Positions 8,909 through 18,723 of a DNA stretch of 64,000 nucleotides are shown here, piece by piece. A program made the position numbers and the translations under genes. How positions within the stretch are numbered: position 1 is the first letter of the stretch; every line of letters begins with the position of its first letter. The notes below the pieces were generated by a model that was not told where the DNA came from, did no database searches, and saw nothing but the letters and a program-made list of their open reading frames with translations. The stretch covers positions 179,046-243,045 of the forward strand of contig JADJDM010000009.1 in NCBI GenBank assembly GCA_016702705.1, given 5' to 3'. This stretch comes from Bacteroidota bacterium. Lineage in GTDB: Bacteria > Bacteroidota > Bacteroidia > B-17B0 > Aurantibacillaceae.

Positions 8909-10321
8909 ATGGCAAATGTATTAGAGCGCTTCCGTTTATCATTTCTTGAGCAGTTTGCTGCCCAGCCCACTCCCGACCAAGAAACGGTGATTTCGGGCTT
9001 AGCTGAGTTTTGCAATAGCCTTGATAATAGGGAGGTTTTTGTACTTCGTGGATATGCCGGAACTGGTAAAACCAAGCTTCTTGCAACACTTAGTCAAATG
9101 CTGCCTGCCTTTAAAATGAAGAGCGTTTTATTGGCTCCTACAGGCCGAGCGGCTAAGGTTATTAGTAATTATTCGAAAAGGCCTGCTCAAACTATACACC
9201 GTAAAATTTACAAAAAGCTACAAACTGCCGATGGTGGCGTGTTTTTTTCATTAGGAGAAAACGTACAAAAAAACACCATTTTTATTGTGGATGAGGCATC
9301 CATGATTAACGATTCGAGAAGCGGTGGTGAAATGGGCGGTTCCAATTTGTTGAGTGATTTATTAGAATATGTTTTTTCGGGAGAAAATTGCAAACTTATT
9401 TTTACTGGAGACACTGCACAGTTGCCTCCTGTAGGAAGTTCATTTAGTCCTGCATTAAGCAAAGAATATTTAGAACGTAATTATTCGATTCACATAAAAG
9501 AATACGAATTAAAAACAGTTGTTCGTCAGTCGGAAATGTCGGGAGTGTTGTTGAATGCAACTAATTTGCGTGTTCAAATGTTGATGGAGCCAACTGCTTT
9601 TCCAAAAATTGAAACCATGAAGGATGTGGTGCGTGTGGATGGTTATGATTTGGAAGATACACTGAATACTGCTTACAGCAAATATGGTTTTGGAAATGTA
9701 TTGGTAGTTTGCAGAAGTAACAAACGCGCAAATGGTTTTAATAAACAAATACGTTTTAAAATTAAGTGGCAAGAGAACGATATATCGGCAGGTGATTTGC
9801 TGATGGTGGTAAAAAATAATTATTACTGGACAGAGGGAAACAAACAAACTGATTTTATTGCTAACGGCGAAAACCTTGAGGTGGAGCGCTTGTACAAGCA
9901 ACGCGAAATGTATGGCTTTCGTTTTGCAGATGCAGTTATAAAATTAAGTGATGTTGAGGATGCGCCAACGATGGATGTAACCTTGTTGTTAGATACCTTA
10001 GATTCGGAAGCACCAGCACTTACACAAGATCAGCAAAAAATGTTGGCCGAAAATATTAAAGCAGATTTTGGCGACTCTACAACACGTAAACCTTTTGGTT
10101 TTTTAAGACAGAATTTATATTATAATGCTTTACAAGTGAAATTTAGTTACGCTATCACTTGCCACAAAGCCCAAGGCGGACAGTGGGACTGCGTGTTTAT
10201 TGATTTAGGATATTTTACCAAAGAAATGCTAAACGAAGATTATTATCGTTGGTTATATACTGCTTTCACACGTGCAAAAGAAAAAGTATATTTGATTGGA
10301 TTTACAGATGATTTTTTTTAG
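8909..10321 (+). CDS. RecD/Dda-like superfamily 1 DNA helicase
   Basis: A 470-residue ATP-dependent helicase. Walker A GYAGTGKT is at about 48-55, a Walker B-type box FIVDEAS at 125-131 and FTGDTAQLPP follows (motif III). A C-terminal UvrD-like module carries TCHKAQGGQW and YTAFTRAKEKV (motifs V/VI). The order and short length match the RecD2/Dda-like 5'-3' helicases rather than RecB or UvrD. It probably acts in DNA repair or replication-fork processing. The start ATG at 8909 lies 5 bases after a promoter box and has no clear ribosome-binding site. Confidence 0.88.
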   Translation: MANVLERFRLSFLEQFAAQPTPDQETVISGLAEFCNSLDNREVFVLRGYAGTGKTKLLATLSQMLPAFKMKSVLLAPTGRAAKVISNYSKRPAQTIHRKIYKKLQTADGGVFFSLGENVQKNTIFIVDEASMINDSRSGGEMGGSNLLSDLLEYVFSGENCKLIFTGDTAQLPPVGSSFSPALSKEYLERNYSIHIKEYELKTVVRQSEMSGVLLNATNLRVQMLMEPTAFPKIETMKDVVRVDGYDLEDTLNTAYSKYGFGNVLVVCRSNKRANGFNKQIRFKIKWQENDISAGDLLMVVKNNYYWTEGNKQTDFIANGENLEVERLYKQREMYGFRFADAVIKLSDVEDAPTMDVTLLLDTLDSEAPALTQDQQKMLAENIKADFGDSTTRKPFGFLRQNLYYNALQVKFSYAITCHKAQGGQWDCVFIDLGYFTKEMLNEDYYRWLYTAFTRAKEKVYLIGFTDDFF

Positions 10322-10461
10322 CAATCTTATTGTGGAAGAAAGTATATAACAGTGATTAAAGGATGCGATTAGTCGTTAAATATTAATTGTTGCAACTTCA
10401 TTTTCTTATAAAAATTTTATCGATGAGCATTGTTTTTTGTAAAGAAATGTTCGAGATGAAT
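10322..10461. other. Intergenic spacer, nothing recognised
   Basis: About 140 AT-rich bases between the convergent helicase and cytochrome genes. I see no open frame, clear hairpin terminator or RNA gene. Confidence 0.5.
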
Positions 10462-11466
10462 TTAAAAATTAATCTTAAACCCTTTGCTATTGTAATAATC
10501 AATAATTGGTTTATAAGGACCGTATTTATGTTGTTGTTCTGAAAAGGTATCCAAATAGGGTCCTTTGTAATAATCAATTGGTTTGTGTTTAGTGTTAGGA
10601 TAGTCTTTTTTTGTAACAGCGCTTGGTCTTTTGTGTATCAAATCATTATTAATAAAAGCACATACGTCATAAGCTTCTTCTACTGTAAGTTGGGGATTAT
10701 TGTAATTCGCTATTTTGTGGGGCATATTTGCGTAAACAAAAGCACTCAATTTAACTAATCTATGTACGCTGCTACCCGCTTGATAACTACTGTCGCCCCA
10801 TAGTGGAGGGTATTCATAACTCACATTGTTTTTGCGCATTTTTCCACGCCCATTTTTTCCATGGCATGATGAGCAATCACGTTTGTATATTTCTTCACCT
10901 TTTAATGGGTCTGCGGACCTGTTAGGGAAAGCTAAATTTAATGGGGTATCTCCTTCAACATGCTCGTTAACTGGCACTTTGCTACCTAGCCATTTTATAT
11001 AACTTGAAATGGCAATAATTTCTTTGCTATCAAGTGGTAAGTGCTTTCCATTGTGTGGTCTTTCAATGCAATTGTTAATTCTATCACCTAAAGTAAGTAC
11101 TTTGTTTTCACGTGCTCTATATTGGGGGTAACGGGCATGCGTGCTAAAGAAATTGAAAGCATATGGTTTTGTACCAGCCTCAAGATGACAATTTGTGCAA
11201 TTCATTTTGTTACCTAAATACTTGCCAACTTTTCCTTCGGGACCAATATAATATGCTGTATTAAGTACAAGATTTCTTCCATACTTTATTAAATCGCCAA
11301 ACTCATCCTTAGGAATGCGAGATGTGTCAGGAACTTCCCAGATTGAAGTTATTGAGTTTAATTTAAGTGAATCTTTTTTCTCAACTTTATTTTCTGATTC
11401 AATTTGGGAATGCGTACATTTTGCAAATGTAAAAAGAGATAGTATTCCATATATTGAATTTTTCAT
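10462..11466 (-). CDS. TsdA-like dihaem cytochrome c (putative thiosulfate dehydrogenase), lipoprotein
   Basis: There are two c-type haem motifs, CTNCH (about 11185-11199) and CSSCH (10861-10875). Between them lies LGDRINNCIERPHNGK, whose Cys matches the unusual axial Cys ligand of haem 1 in thiosulfate dehydrogenase TsdA. TsdA interconverts thiosulfate and tetrathionate in the periplasm. The start chosen is ATG 11466, leading into MKNSIYGILSLFTFAKC, a lipoprotein signal with a Cys for lipidation; ATG 11478 or 11493 are alternatives. The gene is single, downstream of a terminator. Family assignment is good; direction and substrate are inferred. Confidence 0.75.
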   Translation of the reverse strand: MKNSIYGILSLFTFAKCTHSQIESENKVEKKDSLKLNSITSIWEVPDTSRIPKDEFGDLIKYGRNLVLNTAYYIGPEGKVGKYLGNKMNCTNCHLEAGTKPYAFNFFSTHARYPQYRARENKVLTLGDRINNCIERPHNGKHLPLDSKEIIAISSYIKWLGSKVPVNEHVEGDTPLNLAFPNRSADPLKGEEIYKRDCSSCHGKNGRGKMRKNNVSYEYPPLWGDSSYQAGSSVHRLVKLSAFVYANMPHKIANYNNPQLTVEEAYDVCAFINNDLIHKRPSAVTKKDYPNTKHKPIDYYKGPYLDTFSEQQHKYGPYKPIIDYYNSKGFKINF

Positions 11467-11504
11467 TCTATTATTCATGACCGAAAGTGGCAAATTGAAA
11501 AAAT

Positions 11505-11545
11505 AAACCCTCCAATGTTTAAAGAGGAGGGTTTAAATAATATTT
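11505..11545 (-). terminator. Intrinsic terminator after the T9SS adhesin gene
   Basis: A 9-bp stem AAACCCTCC/GGAGGGTTT (11505-11534), read on the minus strand, is followed by TATTTTTTC. It ends transcription of the adhesin gene at 11556-13784 and insulates the cytochrome gene. Confidence 0.8.
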
Positions 11546-11555
11546 AAATATTAAC

Positions 11556-13784
11556 TTATTTGTTAATTGTAACTTTTTTAATTGTTGAGCCGTTTTTAGA
11601 ACTTACTTTTACAAAATAAATTCCTTTTACTTCATCAGATAAATTAATTTTTTGAGAACCACTGTTTAAGGTAGCATCCATTATTACTCTTCCTAACGCG
11701 TCAGTTATAACAACATTAGAAGTTTCTTTTAAATTAATTGTGAAGTCACCTGTATTTGGATTAGGGTATAATGAAACAACTAATGATGAGTTTCCGTTAT
11801 CTCTAATTCCAACTGAATTTATAGCTACACAGGCACTTGTATCCGAACAAGAAGTTCCAGTAATTACAACAGCGTAATTACCGTTAGAAGTTGCAGTGTA
11901 TGATTGGTTAGTTTCTCCAGAAATCGGAGTGTTATTATTTCCGCAATCTAACCATTGGTATGTAACACCAGTTGCGTTTGCTGTTATTGTTTCGTTAGTA
12001 ACAGTTGTAGTTAAATCATCTGGAGCTGTTATTGTTAAGTTTAAAGTAACAATAGAGTCACAACCAACTGAATTTGTTAGTTGAAATACAGCAGTGTTAT
12101 TACTTGTTGAATAGGTATTACCATCAATCCAAGTTAGTGGATAACATGTTGTATAAACATCAGTTCCTGTTGAAGTTGCATTAATTGTTAAATTTAAAGT
12201 GATTAAACTATCACAACCACCTGCGTTTGGAATGGTAAATGTAGCTGTGTTATTACTAGAAGTATAAGTATTACCATCAATCCAAGTATAAGGTCCGCAA
12301 TAGTTTTGAACATCAGTTGCAGTTGTATTAGAACAAAGAGGACCAAAATTGGCTCTTAGTTGATATGCTTTTGCAAAATTAGCCCCAAAAGCTTCGGGAT
12401 TTCCCCAACCGGCCAATGGACTTGAAGGCCAATTAACCCAAGTTTTTCCTGGTGTAAAAATATCACTAGTATGAGCAAGCTGTAAAGTACTATCAAACTC
12501 AACAGCTGTAATTACATAATCTCCAGGTGTTAAAATAATAGATCCACCACTTATATCAACTGTAGTAAATAATGCGTTGTTATCTGGATACAATAAAGTA
12601 TCTGTACTTGCAATGATGGCGCTAGGCAAACCAGCAGCCATATTCCATACAACCGCAGCATATTGTCTGCCAATATAACCGCGTATGTAACCTAATGTTA
12701 CTGAAGTTAAATTAGTAGTGGCTACAACTTCAAATTGCTGCCCTAAATAAGCAACCTCACCAGCTCCAATACCAAGGCCTCCAGTTACGATTCCTTTATC
12801 TCTAGCATAAATTGTATCTGTAATAACAAAAGAATCATAAAGTGTATCATTTGTATTTACTTGATCTACCTCTGTTGCGGTAACATTGTACTTTACAGTA
12901 TAAGTGTCAGCAACACTTGGTGTAAAAGCTGGAATCGTAACATCCATGCTTGCACCTGGAGCTAATGAAGATAAAGGAGCACTAGATGCTGCATAAACAC
13001 TAGCATTAGCACTATTGGTTACATTTACGTTTAAAACAACGTTTGTAAGAGCGGATGCGCCATTGTTTCTTACGTTTCCACCAAAAGGTAATGGACTTAC
13101 TTGAGAAAGAGGAATTTGTGTATACTCTGTTATTGTGTCAGTAGATACTAATTGAGCATCAAAGTTTACCACTACTTCAACTTTGATGTCATCTACAACC
13201 AACAGGAATTTATCGGTACTAGTAAGTCTATAACCAATATAAACAGACTGTCCTGCATAAGAACTTAAACTTACGCTATGTGCTGTCCAAGCAGCAGGTT
13301 CTCCAGGGGTTGAATAAATAACTGTTGAATTAGTGATTAGATTACCAATATTTCCCGTGCCTCCGGTTGGAACATCAGGAGAAGTCATAATACGTACCTC
13401 ATACGAATCAAGATATAAAGGATCATAGTTTTTTGCATTCCAGCTTAGTGTTGCATTTGCTGGTAATGGGCCAATAAGAGGTGTCCACATCCAGTCATTA
13501 GCTGCGCCAGCAGGCGTATACCATGAAGTAGCAAAAGCTACTGAATCAACAACGCTAGTCTGAAAATCTTCACGGCGCTCCCATGCTTCGTTTACATAAT
13601 TTACGTTAGTAACTGGAGTTCTGTTATCTACGTTATGTAACAACATTCCTGACGGAAAAGCATAAGTTCCAGCACCTCCAGCTGTTGGGCCAGGGATACC
13701 ATCAAAAGTTTGGTTATATAAAACTTGCGAATTAACTGTATAGCAAGTTCCTAAAGCAAGTAAACCGAGTAAAAGTTTTTTCAT
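11556..13784 (-). CDS. Secreted adhesin-like protein with T9SS type A sorting domain
   Basis: A 742-residue exported protein with a standard signal peptide (MKKLLLGLLALGTCYTVNSQ). About residues 21-205 resemble the cleaved-adhesin/choice-of-anchor J beta-sandwich. Next comes a CARDB-like beta domain. Two copies of a short repeat with the core WIDGNTY...CDS follow near residues 490-590, then an Ig-like stretch. The last about 75 residues form a T9SS type A C-terminal domain (YPNPNTGDF...GIYFVKV...KKVTINK). The protein should be exported by the type IX system and displayed at the surface or released. A promoter box lies at 13808-13815. The binding target is unknown. Confidence 0.88.
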   Translation of the reverse strand: MKKLLLGLLALGTCYTVNSQVLYNQTFDGIPGPTAGGAGTYAFPSGMLLHNVDNRTPVTNVNYVNEAWERREDFQTSVVDSVAFATSWYTPAGAANDWMWTPLIGPLPANATLSWNAKNYDPLYLDSYEVRIMTSPDVPTGGTGNIGNLITNSTVIYSTPGEPAAWTAHSVSLSSYAGQSVYIGYRLTSTDKFLLVVDDIKVEVVVNFDAQLVSTDTITEYTQIPLSQVSPLPFGGNVRNNGASALTNVVLNVNVTNSANASVYAASSAPLSSLAPGASMDVTIPAFTPSVADTYTVKYNVTATEVDQVNTNDTLYDSFVITDTIYARDKGIVTGGLGIGAGEVAYLGQQFEVVATTNLTSVTLGYIRGYIGRQYAAVVWNMAAGLPSAIIASTDTLLYPDNNALFTTVDISGGSIILTPGDYVITAVEFDSTLQLAHTSDIFTPGKTWVNWPSSPLAGWGNPEAFGANFAKAYQLRANFGPLCSNTTATDVQNYCGPYTWIDGNTYTSSNNTATFTIPNAGGCDSLITLNLTINATSTGTDVYTTCYPLTWIDGNTYSTSNNTAVFQLTNSVGCDSIVTLNLTITAPDDLTTTVTNETITANATGVTYQWLDCGNNNTPISGETNQSYTATSNGNYAVVITGTSCSDTSACVAINSVGIRDNGNSSLVVSLYPNPNTGDFTINLKETSNVVITDALGRVIMDATLNSGSQKINLSDEVKGIYFVKVSSKNGSTIKKVTINK

Positions 13785-13807
13785 TTATTTAATTTTATTA
13801 GTTAAGA

Positions 13808-13815
13808 CAAATATA
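13808..13815 (-). promoter_or_regulatory. -7 box TATATTTG of the T9SS adhesin gene
   Basis: An exact TAnnTTTG match on the minus strand about 23 bases before the ATG at 13784. Confidence 0.5.
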
Positions 13816-13824
13816 ATATTTTAT

Positions 13825-14349
13825 TTATTTAAAATATTTTTTTATTTGTGAATAGTTTTTGTTGGTAAGGGGTTTAATATATGAGGTAAAATCTAATTTT
13901 CTAGGAACAAGTGTTTTAGGAGAGCTTAAGGATTGCCCTTGGATAAATATAGTGTCGGCATGAAATGTCAAAATTTCATTCGTTTTTGTGTTTTCAAGGT
14001 AGATGTTTTCCTGAAGTCCAATAAACGGATTGCCATCATTTGTTTTTGCACCACATCGCTCAGTAATGACAAACTCGGTCTTGCTGATTCTATAATTTGA
14101 TTTTTCGAGTTTGGTTTCGTTTTTAATCTGTAAAACTTGAAGAGATTTATCGGATTCTAAATCAATAGCCTTTTTAAAAACTGAGTCTTCTTTCAAATGT
14201 GAAACCGCCGATAATTTACATGAAGATTTAATTACAATATCAATGTTTTTTTCATTGCTAAATAAGCTAAGTTTTGATTTATGAATTGTTTTACAGCCAA
14301 TAATAAATAAACCACTCAAAATAAATACAATTGTAAATTTTAATTTCAT
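13825..14349 (-). CDS. Hypothetical lipoprotein
   Basis: A 174-residue protein with a lipoprotein signal (hydrophobic stretch followed by GLFIIGC), so it is probably anchored to a membrane in the periplasm. The rest is lysine- and serine-rich beta-type sequence with no motif I recognise. It is divergent from the arylsulfotransferase-like gene across a 77-base spacer and is followed by the T9SS adhesin gene on the same strand. Function unknown. Confidence 0.7.
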   Translation of the reverse strand: MKLKFTIVFILSGLFIIGCKTIHKSKLSLFSNEKNIDIVIKSSCKLSAVSHLKEDSVFKKAIDLESDKSLQVLQIKNETKLEKSNYRISKTEFVITERCGAKTNDGNPFIGLQENIYLENTKTNEILTFHADTIFIQGQSLSSPKTLVPRKLDFTSYIKPLTNKNYSQIKKYFK

Positions 14350-14426
14350 TTGTCTATGTTTTAAAAGGCAATATTAAGTAAAAATAAAGTGTGTTTTAAA
14401 TATTAAGTTGTACTTTAGTTTTAATT

Positions 14427-16166
14427 ATGCAATTAGAACGAATAAAAGGAAGGGTTAAAAAATCGATTTTTTCTGTATTGATTCTTTTACAGATTTTTGT
14501 AACCTTTAATTTGTTTTCACAAGTAACACCAAAGGATAGTAGCGATATAAATTACACACAAGTATTATTTGAATTCCCAGCAGTTAAAAACGCTAAATAT
14601 TATTTTCTTCAGGTTACAGAACGGCAAAATACTGCTTGGACAAAACAATATAAGTGCGAAACAAGTACGTATATTGTAAGTAATTTAAAATTCGGTAAAA
14701 TTTATAAATGGAGGGCAATTGCATTTGATGAAAAAAACAAAAAAGTAGATTCAACGAGATACTATGCGTTTCGCATTAAAGGAGTTGATTTAATAAACAC
14801 AAATTTGTTTCGAATAAAATTGAATTCGGCTGATAGTGGAAATAAGAGCAATGACTTAATATTTATTGACTATTCCAGAACCGCAATAAATAAAGAAGGT
14901 ACGCCCGTTTGGTATTTGCCCGACATTGGGAATAAGGTTAATGCAACACAACGTATTAGGGATTTAAAAATGACCCATGATGGTAACTTTACTTTTTTAA
15001 CCAATTATTCGGCTATTGAGTGCAATATTAATGGTGAAATTGTTTGGGAAACGCCCGAGCCAATTAAATCTAAAGGAGATAGCATGGGGTTTTATCACCA
15101 TGAGTTTACTAAATTAAAAAATGGGAACTATATAGTACTTGGAACTAAATATGTTTATAAAGAATTTCCTGATTCAATAAAAAACAATTCGATTGAAAAA
15201 TACAATACATTTAAAAACATCGATGGTAAAAAGTATATTCGTATAGAGTATGGTTTAGTGTATGAGTTCACAAGTAAAAAGGAGCTTGTTTGGCAATGGG
15301 ATTCGGAAGATTACTTATCTCTTGATGATTTGTTTCATCATGGCAATGCGGATACAATTCCTACAGTTGGCGCACACTTAAATTCTATTGATGTTAATCA
15401 TGAAAACACTCAAATTCTCTTGGGATTTCGTGATTTAAGTAGGGTTATTGTTATCGATAAAAAAACAAAGGAGATTGTTGAAAGCTATGGGGATAAACTT
15501 TTTGCAAGTATAAAAACACATCAGTTTAAAAATTTTAGATTCCAACATGACGCCCGTTTTTTAGGCGACAGTAGCATATCGTTGTTTAATAATAATGCGA
15601 TTTATTACAATAAAAATTTAACTTCTTCCTTAATGATTTTTAATCGTAATAAATTTAAATCACAGACTGATACAGATTTTAATTGTTTGTTTGATACAAT
15701 AACTGATGGAAGAAGCTTGAAAGGTGGAAGTGTTCAAAAACTAAAGAACGGAAATTTTCTTGTTTGTATGGGACAGTTGAACAGAATTTTTGAAATAACA
15801 GGTGATGGGAAAATAATGTGGGATGGTTTCTGTGAAAGGTATTTAACTGCTGAGAAAAAATGGACAAACTATCCCCAATATAGGGTAAGCAGCGCTTCTT
15901 CTCTTTATCCTATTTGGTTTTCTTTTAGGTTTAATGAAGTTGGTAAGAGAAAAGGAGAGCTACTAATTGTTAACAACGGAAGTGAAGCAGATACTTATAC
16001 AATTTATTTAAAGACAAAGGCAAATAAAATTGTTGAGAAATATGAAACAAACAAAGTCCCTGCAAATGGAAGTTGGAGTAAAATTTTAAATTTTAAGAGG
16101 AAGGATTTAATGATTGAGGTTATTTCTGCTAACAATCCTGGTTTAGTAAAAAAACTTGAGCTTTAG
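14427..16166 (+). CDS. Arylsulfotransferase (ASST)-like exported protein
   Basis: A 579-residue protein with an N-terminal hydrophobic signal (about residues 14-32). A short fibronectin-like module follows (about 40-120), with the segment YKWRAIAFD. From about 150 the sequence has repeated beta-propeller blades of the ASST type: THDGNFTFL, EFTKLKNGNYIVLG, FRFQHDARFLGD and KLKNGNFLV. Bacterial ASSTs transfer sulfate between phenols in the periplasm, and the family also holds many uncharacterised members. The conserved histidines of the propeller (H in THDG and QHDAR) are present, but I cannot confirm the catalytic His. It stands alone, with a Crp/Fnr regulator just downstream. Confidence 0.72.
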   Translation: MQLERIKGRVKKSIFSVLILLQIFVTFNLFSQVTPKDSSDINYTQVLFEFPAVKNAKYYFLQVTERQNTAWTKQYKCETSTYIVSNLKFGKIYKWRAIAFDEKNKKVDSTRYYAFRIKGVDLINTNLFRIKLNSADSGNKSNDLIFIDYSRTAINKEGTPVWYLPDIGNKVNATQRIRDLKMTHDGNFTFLTNYSAIECNINGEIVWETPEPIKSKGDSMGFYHHEFTKLKNGNYIVLGTKYVYKEFPDSIKNNSIEKYNTFKNIDGKKYIRIEYGLVYEFTSKKELVWQWDSEDYLSLDDLFHHGNADTIPTVGAHLNSIDVNHENTQILLGFRDLSRVIVIDKKTKEIVESYGDKLFASIKTHQFKNFRFQHDARFLGDSSISLFNNNAIYYNKNLTSSLMIFNRNKFKSQTDTDFNCLFDTITDGRSLKGGSVQKLKNGNFLVCMGQLNRIFEITGDGKIMWDGFCERYLTAEKKWTNYPQYRVSSASSLYPIWFSFRFNEVGKRKGELLIVNNGSEADTYTIYLKTKANKIVEKYETNKVPANGSWSKILNFKRKDLMIEVISANNPGLVKKLEL

Positions 16167-16199
16167 AACACAATTTAAATATCAATTTAAATAAATACT

Positions 16200-16475
16200 A
16201 TGAGCATAATTTCTCAAATAGAACCCATTGTTGTTTTAAGCGAACAAGCTAAGGACTTCATTAAAAAACGCATTAAAACTTTTCAGTTTAAGAAAGGCGA
16301 AATGGTGTTAGAACAAAATAAAACTTGCAATTTTCTTTATTTAATAACAAGCGGAATGCTGCGTGGTTATTATTATTCCAACGACAAAGAAGTTACCAAT
16401 TGGTTGGCAATCGAAAATGAATTTTGCACTTCGTTTTTCTTTCCTTTCAAATGCCCCGTCGTACGAGCGTATTGA
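16200..16475 (+). pseudogene. Crp/Fnr-type regulator, N-terminal part (frameshifted)
   Basis: Encodes the start of a cyclic-nucleotide-binding fold (FQFKKGEMVLEQNKTCNFLYLI, cited in part). In family members the segment ENEFCTSF is followed by FLS.APSYERIE; here that continuation is in the next frame. Removing one T from the T5 run at 16434-16438 restores a single product from 16200 to 16758 of about 185 residues, the normal length. The effector pocket lacks obvious cAMP-contacting residues, as in many Bacteroidota Crp-like proteins. It starts 33 bases after the ASST-like gene, so a functional link is possible. Confidence 0.8.
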
Positions 16476-16758
16476 GGCAATTGAAAATACAGAAGTAGAA
16501 GCAATACACAAAGATGATTTGGAATTATTGTATAAAACATTTCCCGAAACCGAAAGAGTAGGTAGGGTTATTTTAGAGCAATACTACATGCGTTTGGAAG
16601 AACGTGTGGTGTATATACAATTTAAATCAGCGAAAGAACGCTACGAACATTTTTTTACAAAGCGCACCGAATTAATTAAACGTGCCCCGCTTGGTTGTAT
16701 TGCCAGTTATTTGGGTATTACACAAGAAACATTGAGTAGGATAAGAGCGGAGAAGTGA
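16363..16758 (+). pseudogene. Crp/Fnr-type regulator, C-terminal part (frameshifted)
   Basis: The real sequence of this part begins at about 16435, where the frame of the previous entry should continue; the ATG at 16363 is only a shadow start. It encodes the long connecting helix (ERVGRVILEQYYMRLEERV) and the winged helix-turn-helix with recognition helix IASYLGITQETLSRIR, typical of Crp/Fnr DNA-binding domains. Together with the N-terminal part it makes one regulator. Target genes are unknown. Confidence 0.78.
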
Positions 16759-16983
16759 ATTCGGTTACTAAGTCAAACTTTTCAAATCTTAGTTAAAGAG
16801 ATTCCATTTATTCAAAATTAAATACAATAAGTAAAAGCGGAAATAATGCTGATTAGTGATGATAATTCTCAGAATCGGGTGTTTTTTTATCAGTACTAGT
16901 GGGTATTTTGTGATTTTATACTGTATCAATCACACTATTATTATATTAATGTTTTTATATTTGATGCTCAAAACTATTCCAAT
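16759..16983 (+). promoter_or_regulatory. Spacer with -7 box for the following gene
   Basis: About 225 AT-rich bases with no open frame. A TATATTTG box at 16956-16963 lies 20 bases before the ATG at 16984 and is the likely promoter. No operator repeat stands out. Confidence 0.5.
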
Positions 16984-18591
16984 ATGAAAAAAATATTTTT
17001 AATACCAGCGCTTCTTATGTGTTTGGGGATGTCCAGATTATCGGCTCAAACAATTGAAGTAGAAAAGACCTATGAGTTGAGTAAAAAATCAGCGAAGGGT
17101 GTTTTAAAAAGTGTGACCTTTGAAAATGATAAATACACGCTTATATACGTTACCAAAGCAACTGAACAAAAGGTGAAGTTTGAAACGTATGAGTTTGACA
17201 AAGATTTTAACTTTATTAATATGACTCCTGAGGAGTTAAATAATGATGTTGCAAGAAAGCGTTTAGCAAAGGGCAAAAAAGTTGAAACGCCAGAAACTTA
17301 TACTCGTGTTTATGCTAAGGCAGGAGGTAATTTGGTTGGTACTCTTGTAATTGAAATTTGGGAAAGAACGTATCGTTGGGATTGGGCTTATGGTGGTTAT
17401 TTATATACAGAAAAACAGCTTAACAAGATTAAGCCTAAAGGAGAAGAAGGAGCAAAATATCAATTATTGAATTCCTTTAGTGATGGTGCAACTGGAGATA
17501 TGATTTGTTTAGTTATGTACAAACCTTCTGCCTATGGTAAAGATGGAAAGGTTGGAGAAATGGATGCTCCTGATTATAAATTATTGCGCATAAGCAAAGC
17601 AGATGGTTCAATTATAAAAGAAAAGGTTATTGATAATCAATACTCATATCAAATTGCATTAATGAGAACGTTTGTGTCGCCTGACCCTGATAATGAAGAT
17701 GAGGAATTGGTTACAGGATGTGGATTTGTTTTTGCACCAGTAGAGCAGGGGAAAGCATGGAAGCAATTCGAAAATCCAAAAAACAATGAGTTTATGTATA
17801 TGGAAGTTAGTAGCGATTTGGATATTGTTATTAAGAAATCATTTGAGGTTACAAATGCACAATGGCGTATTGATGAATTAGTGCGTGATGCCGACAAAAA
17901 CGTATATTTATTTGGACCAGCACTTGAACCTAAAAATAAATTTATGGGCTATACAATGATCGCTGAGACTAAATTTAAAGCGGTTCAGTTAGCTAAACTA
18001 AATAGTAATGGTGATAGACAATATTGCTCATTCACTGATTTAAAACAGTTTGAAGTAACAGCAATGAAGCCTGCTTCACAAAAAAAATCACCTGAGTATT
18101 CTGGAAAAAAATTCAGAATTCTAGATTATAATTTAGCTACAAATAAAGATTTTTTAGTTACTGGTCAAAATTTTGAAACTGGTAAGGTTACCAAATTCAC
18201 AGATGTGATGGTTTTTCATTTTGATAAAGATGGAGTTTTAAAAGCTAATTATGGTATTGATAAGCTTACAAAAAGTGATGCAGGTGAATTAAATGCAATG
18301 CCTACTATCATGCTATCTGGCGATAATCCTTCTAATATGTATCTTTTGATGAAGGAAATTGATGCTTACAATAAAGCTGGAAGAGCACTTACTTATGCAC
18401 GTTTAGCGCAAATTAAAACAGATGGAAAAGGAATTAGTGATGTTACTACATTAGGAATGGTAAAGGATGATCCTAAATATTATTTAGATGAGAATTTTCC
18501 ATTTCTTTCAGGAGCTAATGGAAATGTAGTGTTTTTTGGTTCTGATAAGAAAGGAAGAAATATTTGGTTTAGTCGCGTAAAGTTAAATTAA
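16984..18591 (+). CDS. Exported protein of unknown function
   Basis: A 535-residue protein with a clear signal peptide (MKKIFLIPALLMCLGMSRLSAQ). The mature part is rich in beta-strand patterns and has WD/propeller-like spacing, for example VYLFGPALEP and NVVFFGSDKKGRNIW near the end. I do not recognise a named family and see no T9SS tail. It is likely periplasmic or surface-associated. It has its own promoter box and a strong terminator, so it is monocistronic. Confidence 0.75.
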   Translation: MKKIFLIPALLMCLGMSRLSAQTIEVEKTYELSKKSAKGVLKSVTFENDKYTLIYVTKATEQKVKFETYEFDKDFNFINMTPEELNNDVARKRLAKGKKVETPETYTRVYAKAGGNLVGTLVIEIWERTYRWDWAYGGYLYTEKQLNKIKPKGEEGAKYQLLNSFSDGATGDMICLVMYKPSAYGKDGKVGEMDAPDYKLLRISKADGSIIKEKVIDNQYSYQIALMRTFVSPDPDNEDEELVTGCGFVFAPVEQGKAWKQFENPKNNEFMYMEVSSDLDIVIKKSFEVTNAQWRIDELVRDADKNVYLFGPALEPKNKFMGYTMIAETKFKAVQLAKLNSNGDRQYCSFTDLKQFEVTAMKPASQKKSPEYSGKKFRILDYNLATNKDFLVTGQNFETGKVTKFTDVMVFHFDKDGVLKANYGIDKLTKSDAGELNAMPTIMLSGDNPSNMYLLMKEIDAYNKAGRALTYARLAQIKTDGKGISDVTTLGMVKDDPKYYLDENFPFLSGANGNVVFFGSDKKGRNIWFSRVKLN

Positions 18592-18627
18592 ATCAATAGT
18601 GTAAATTTTGATTCAAGGTTCTATTAA

Positions 18628-18662
18628 AAATCCCGAACACTTTTGTGTTCGGGATTTTTTTA
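18628..18662. terminator. Intrinsic terminator, likely bidirectional
   Basis: A perfect 13-bp stem (AAATCCCGAACAC/GTGTTCGGGATTT) with a TTTT loop, followed by a T-run on the plus strand and preceded by A-rich sequence. It sits between convergent genes. Confidence 0.92.
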
Positions 18663-18723
18663 TTTCAGTTAAACTTGTAAATGTTTTGGATATAGAAGGA
18701 TAATATTGAATGCTAAGGGCAAT

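Noticed and set aside
8871..9075. N-terminal extension of the DUF3822 frame
   Set aside because: It overlaps the coding strand of the helicase gene, and a promoter box and ATG at 8871 mark the real start.
10322..10461. tRNA or small RNA gene
   Set aside because: No cloverleaf or strong hairpin could be drawn, and the sequence is uniformly AT-rich.
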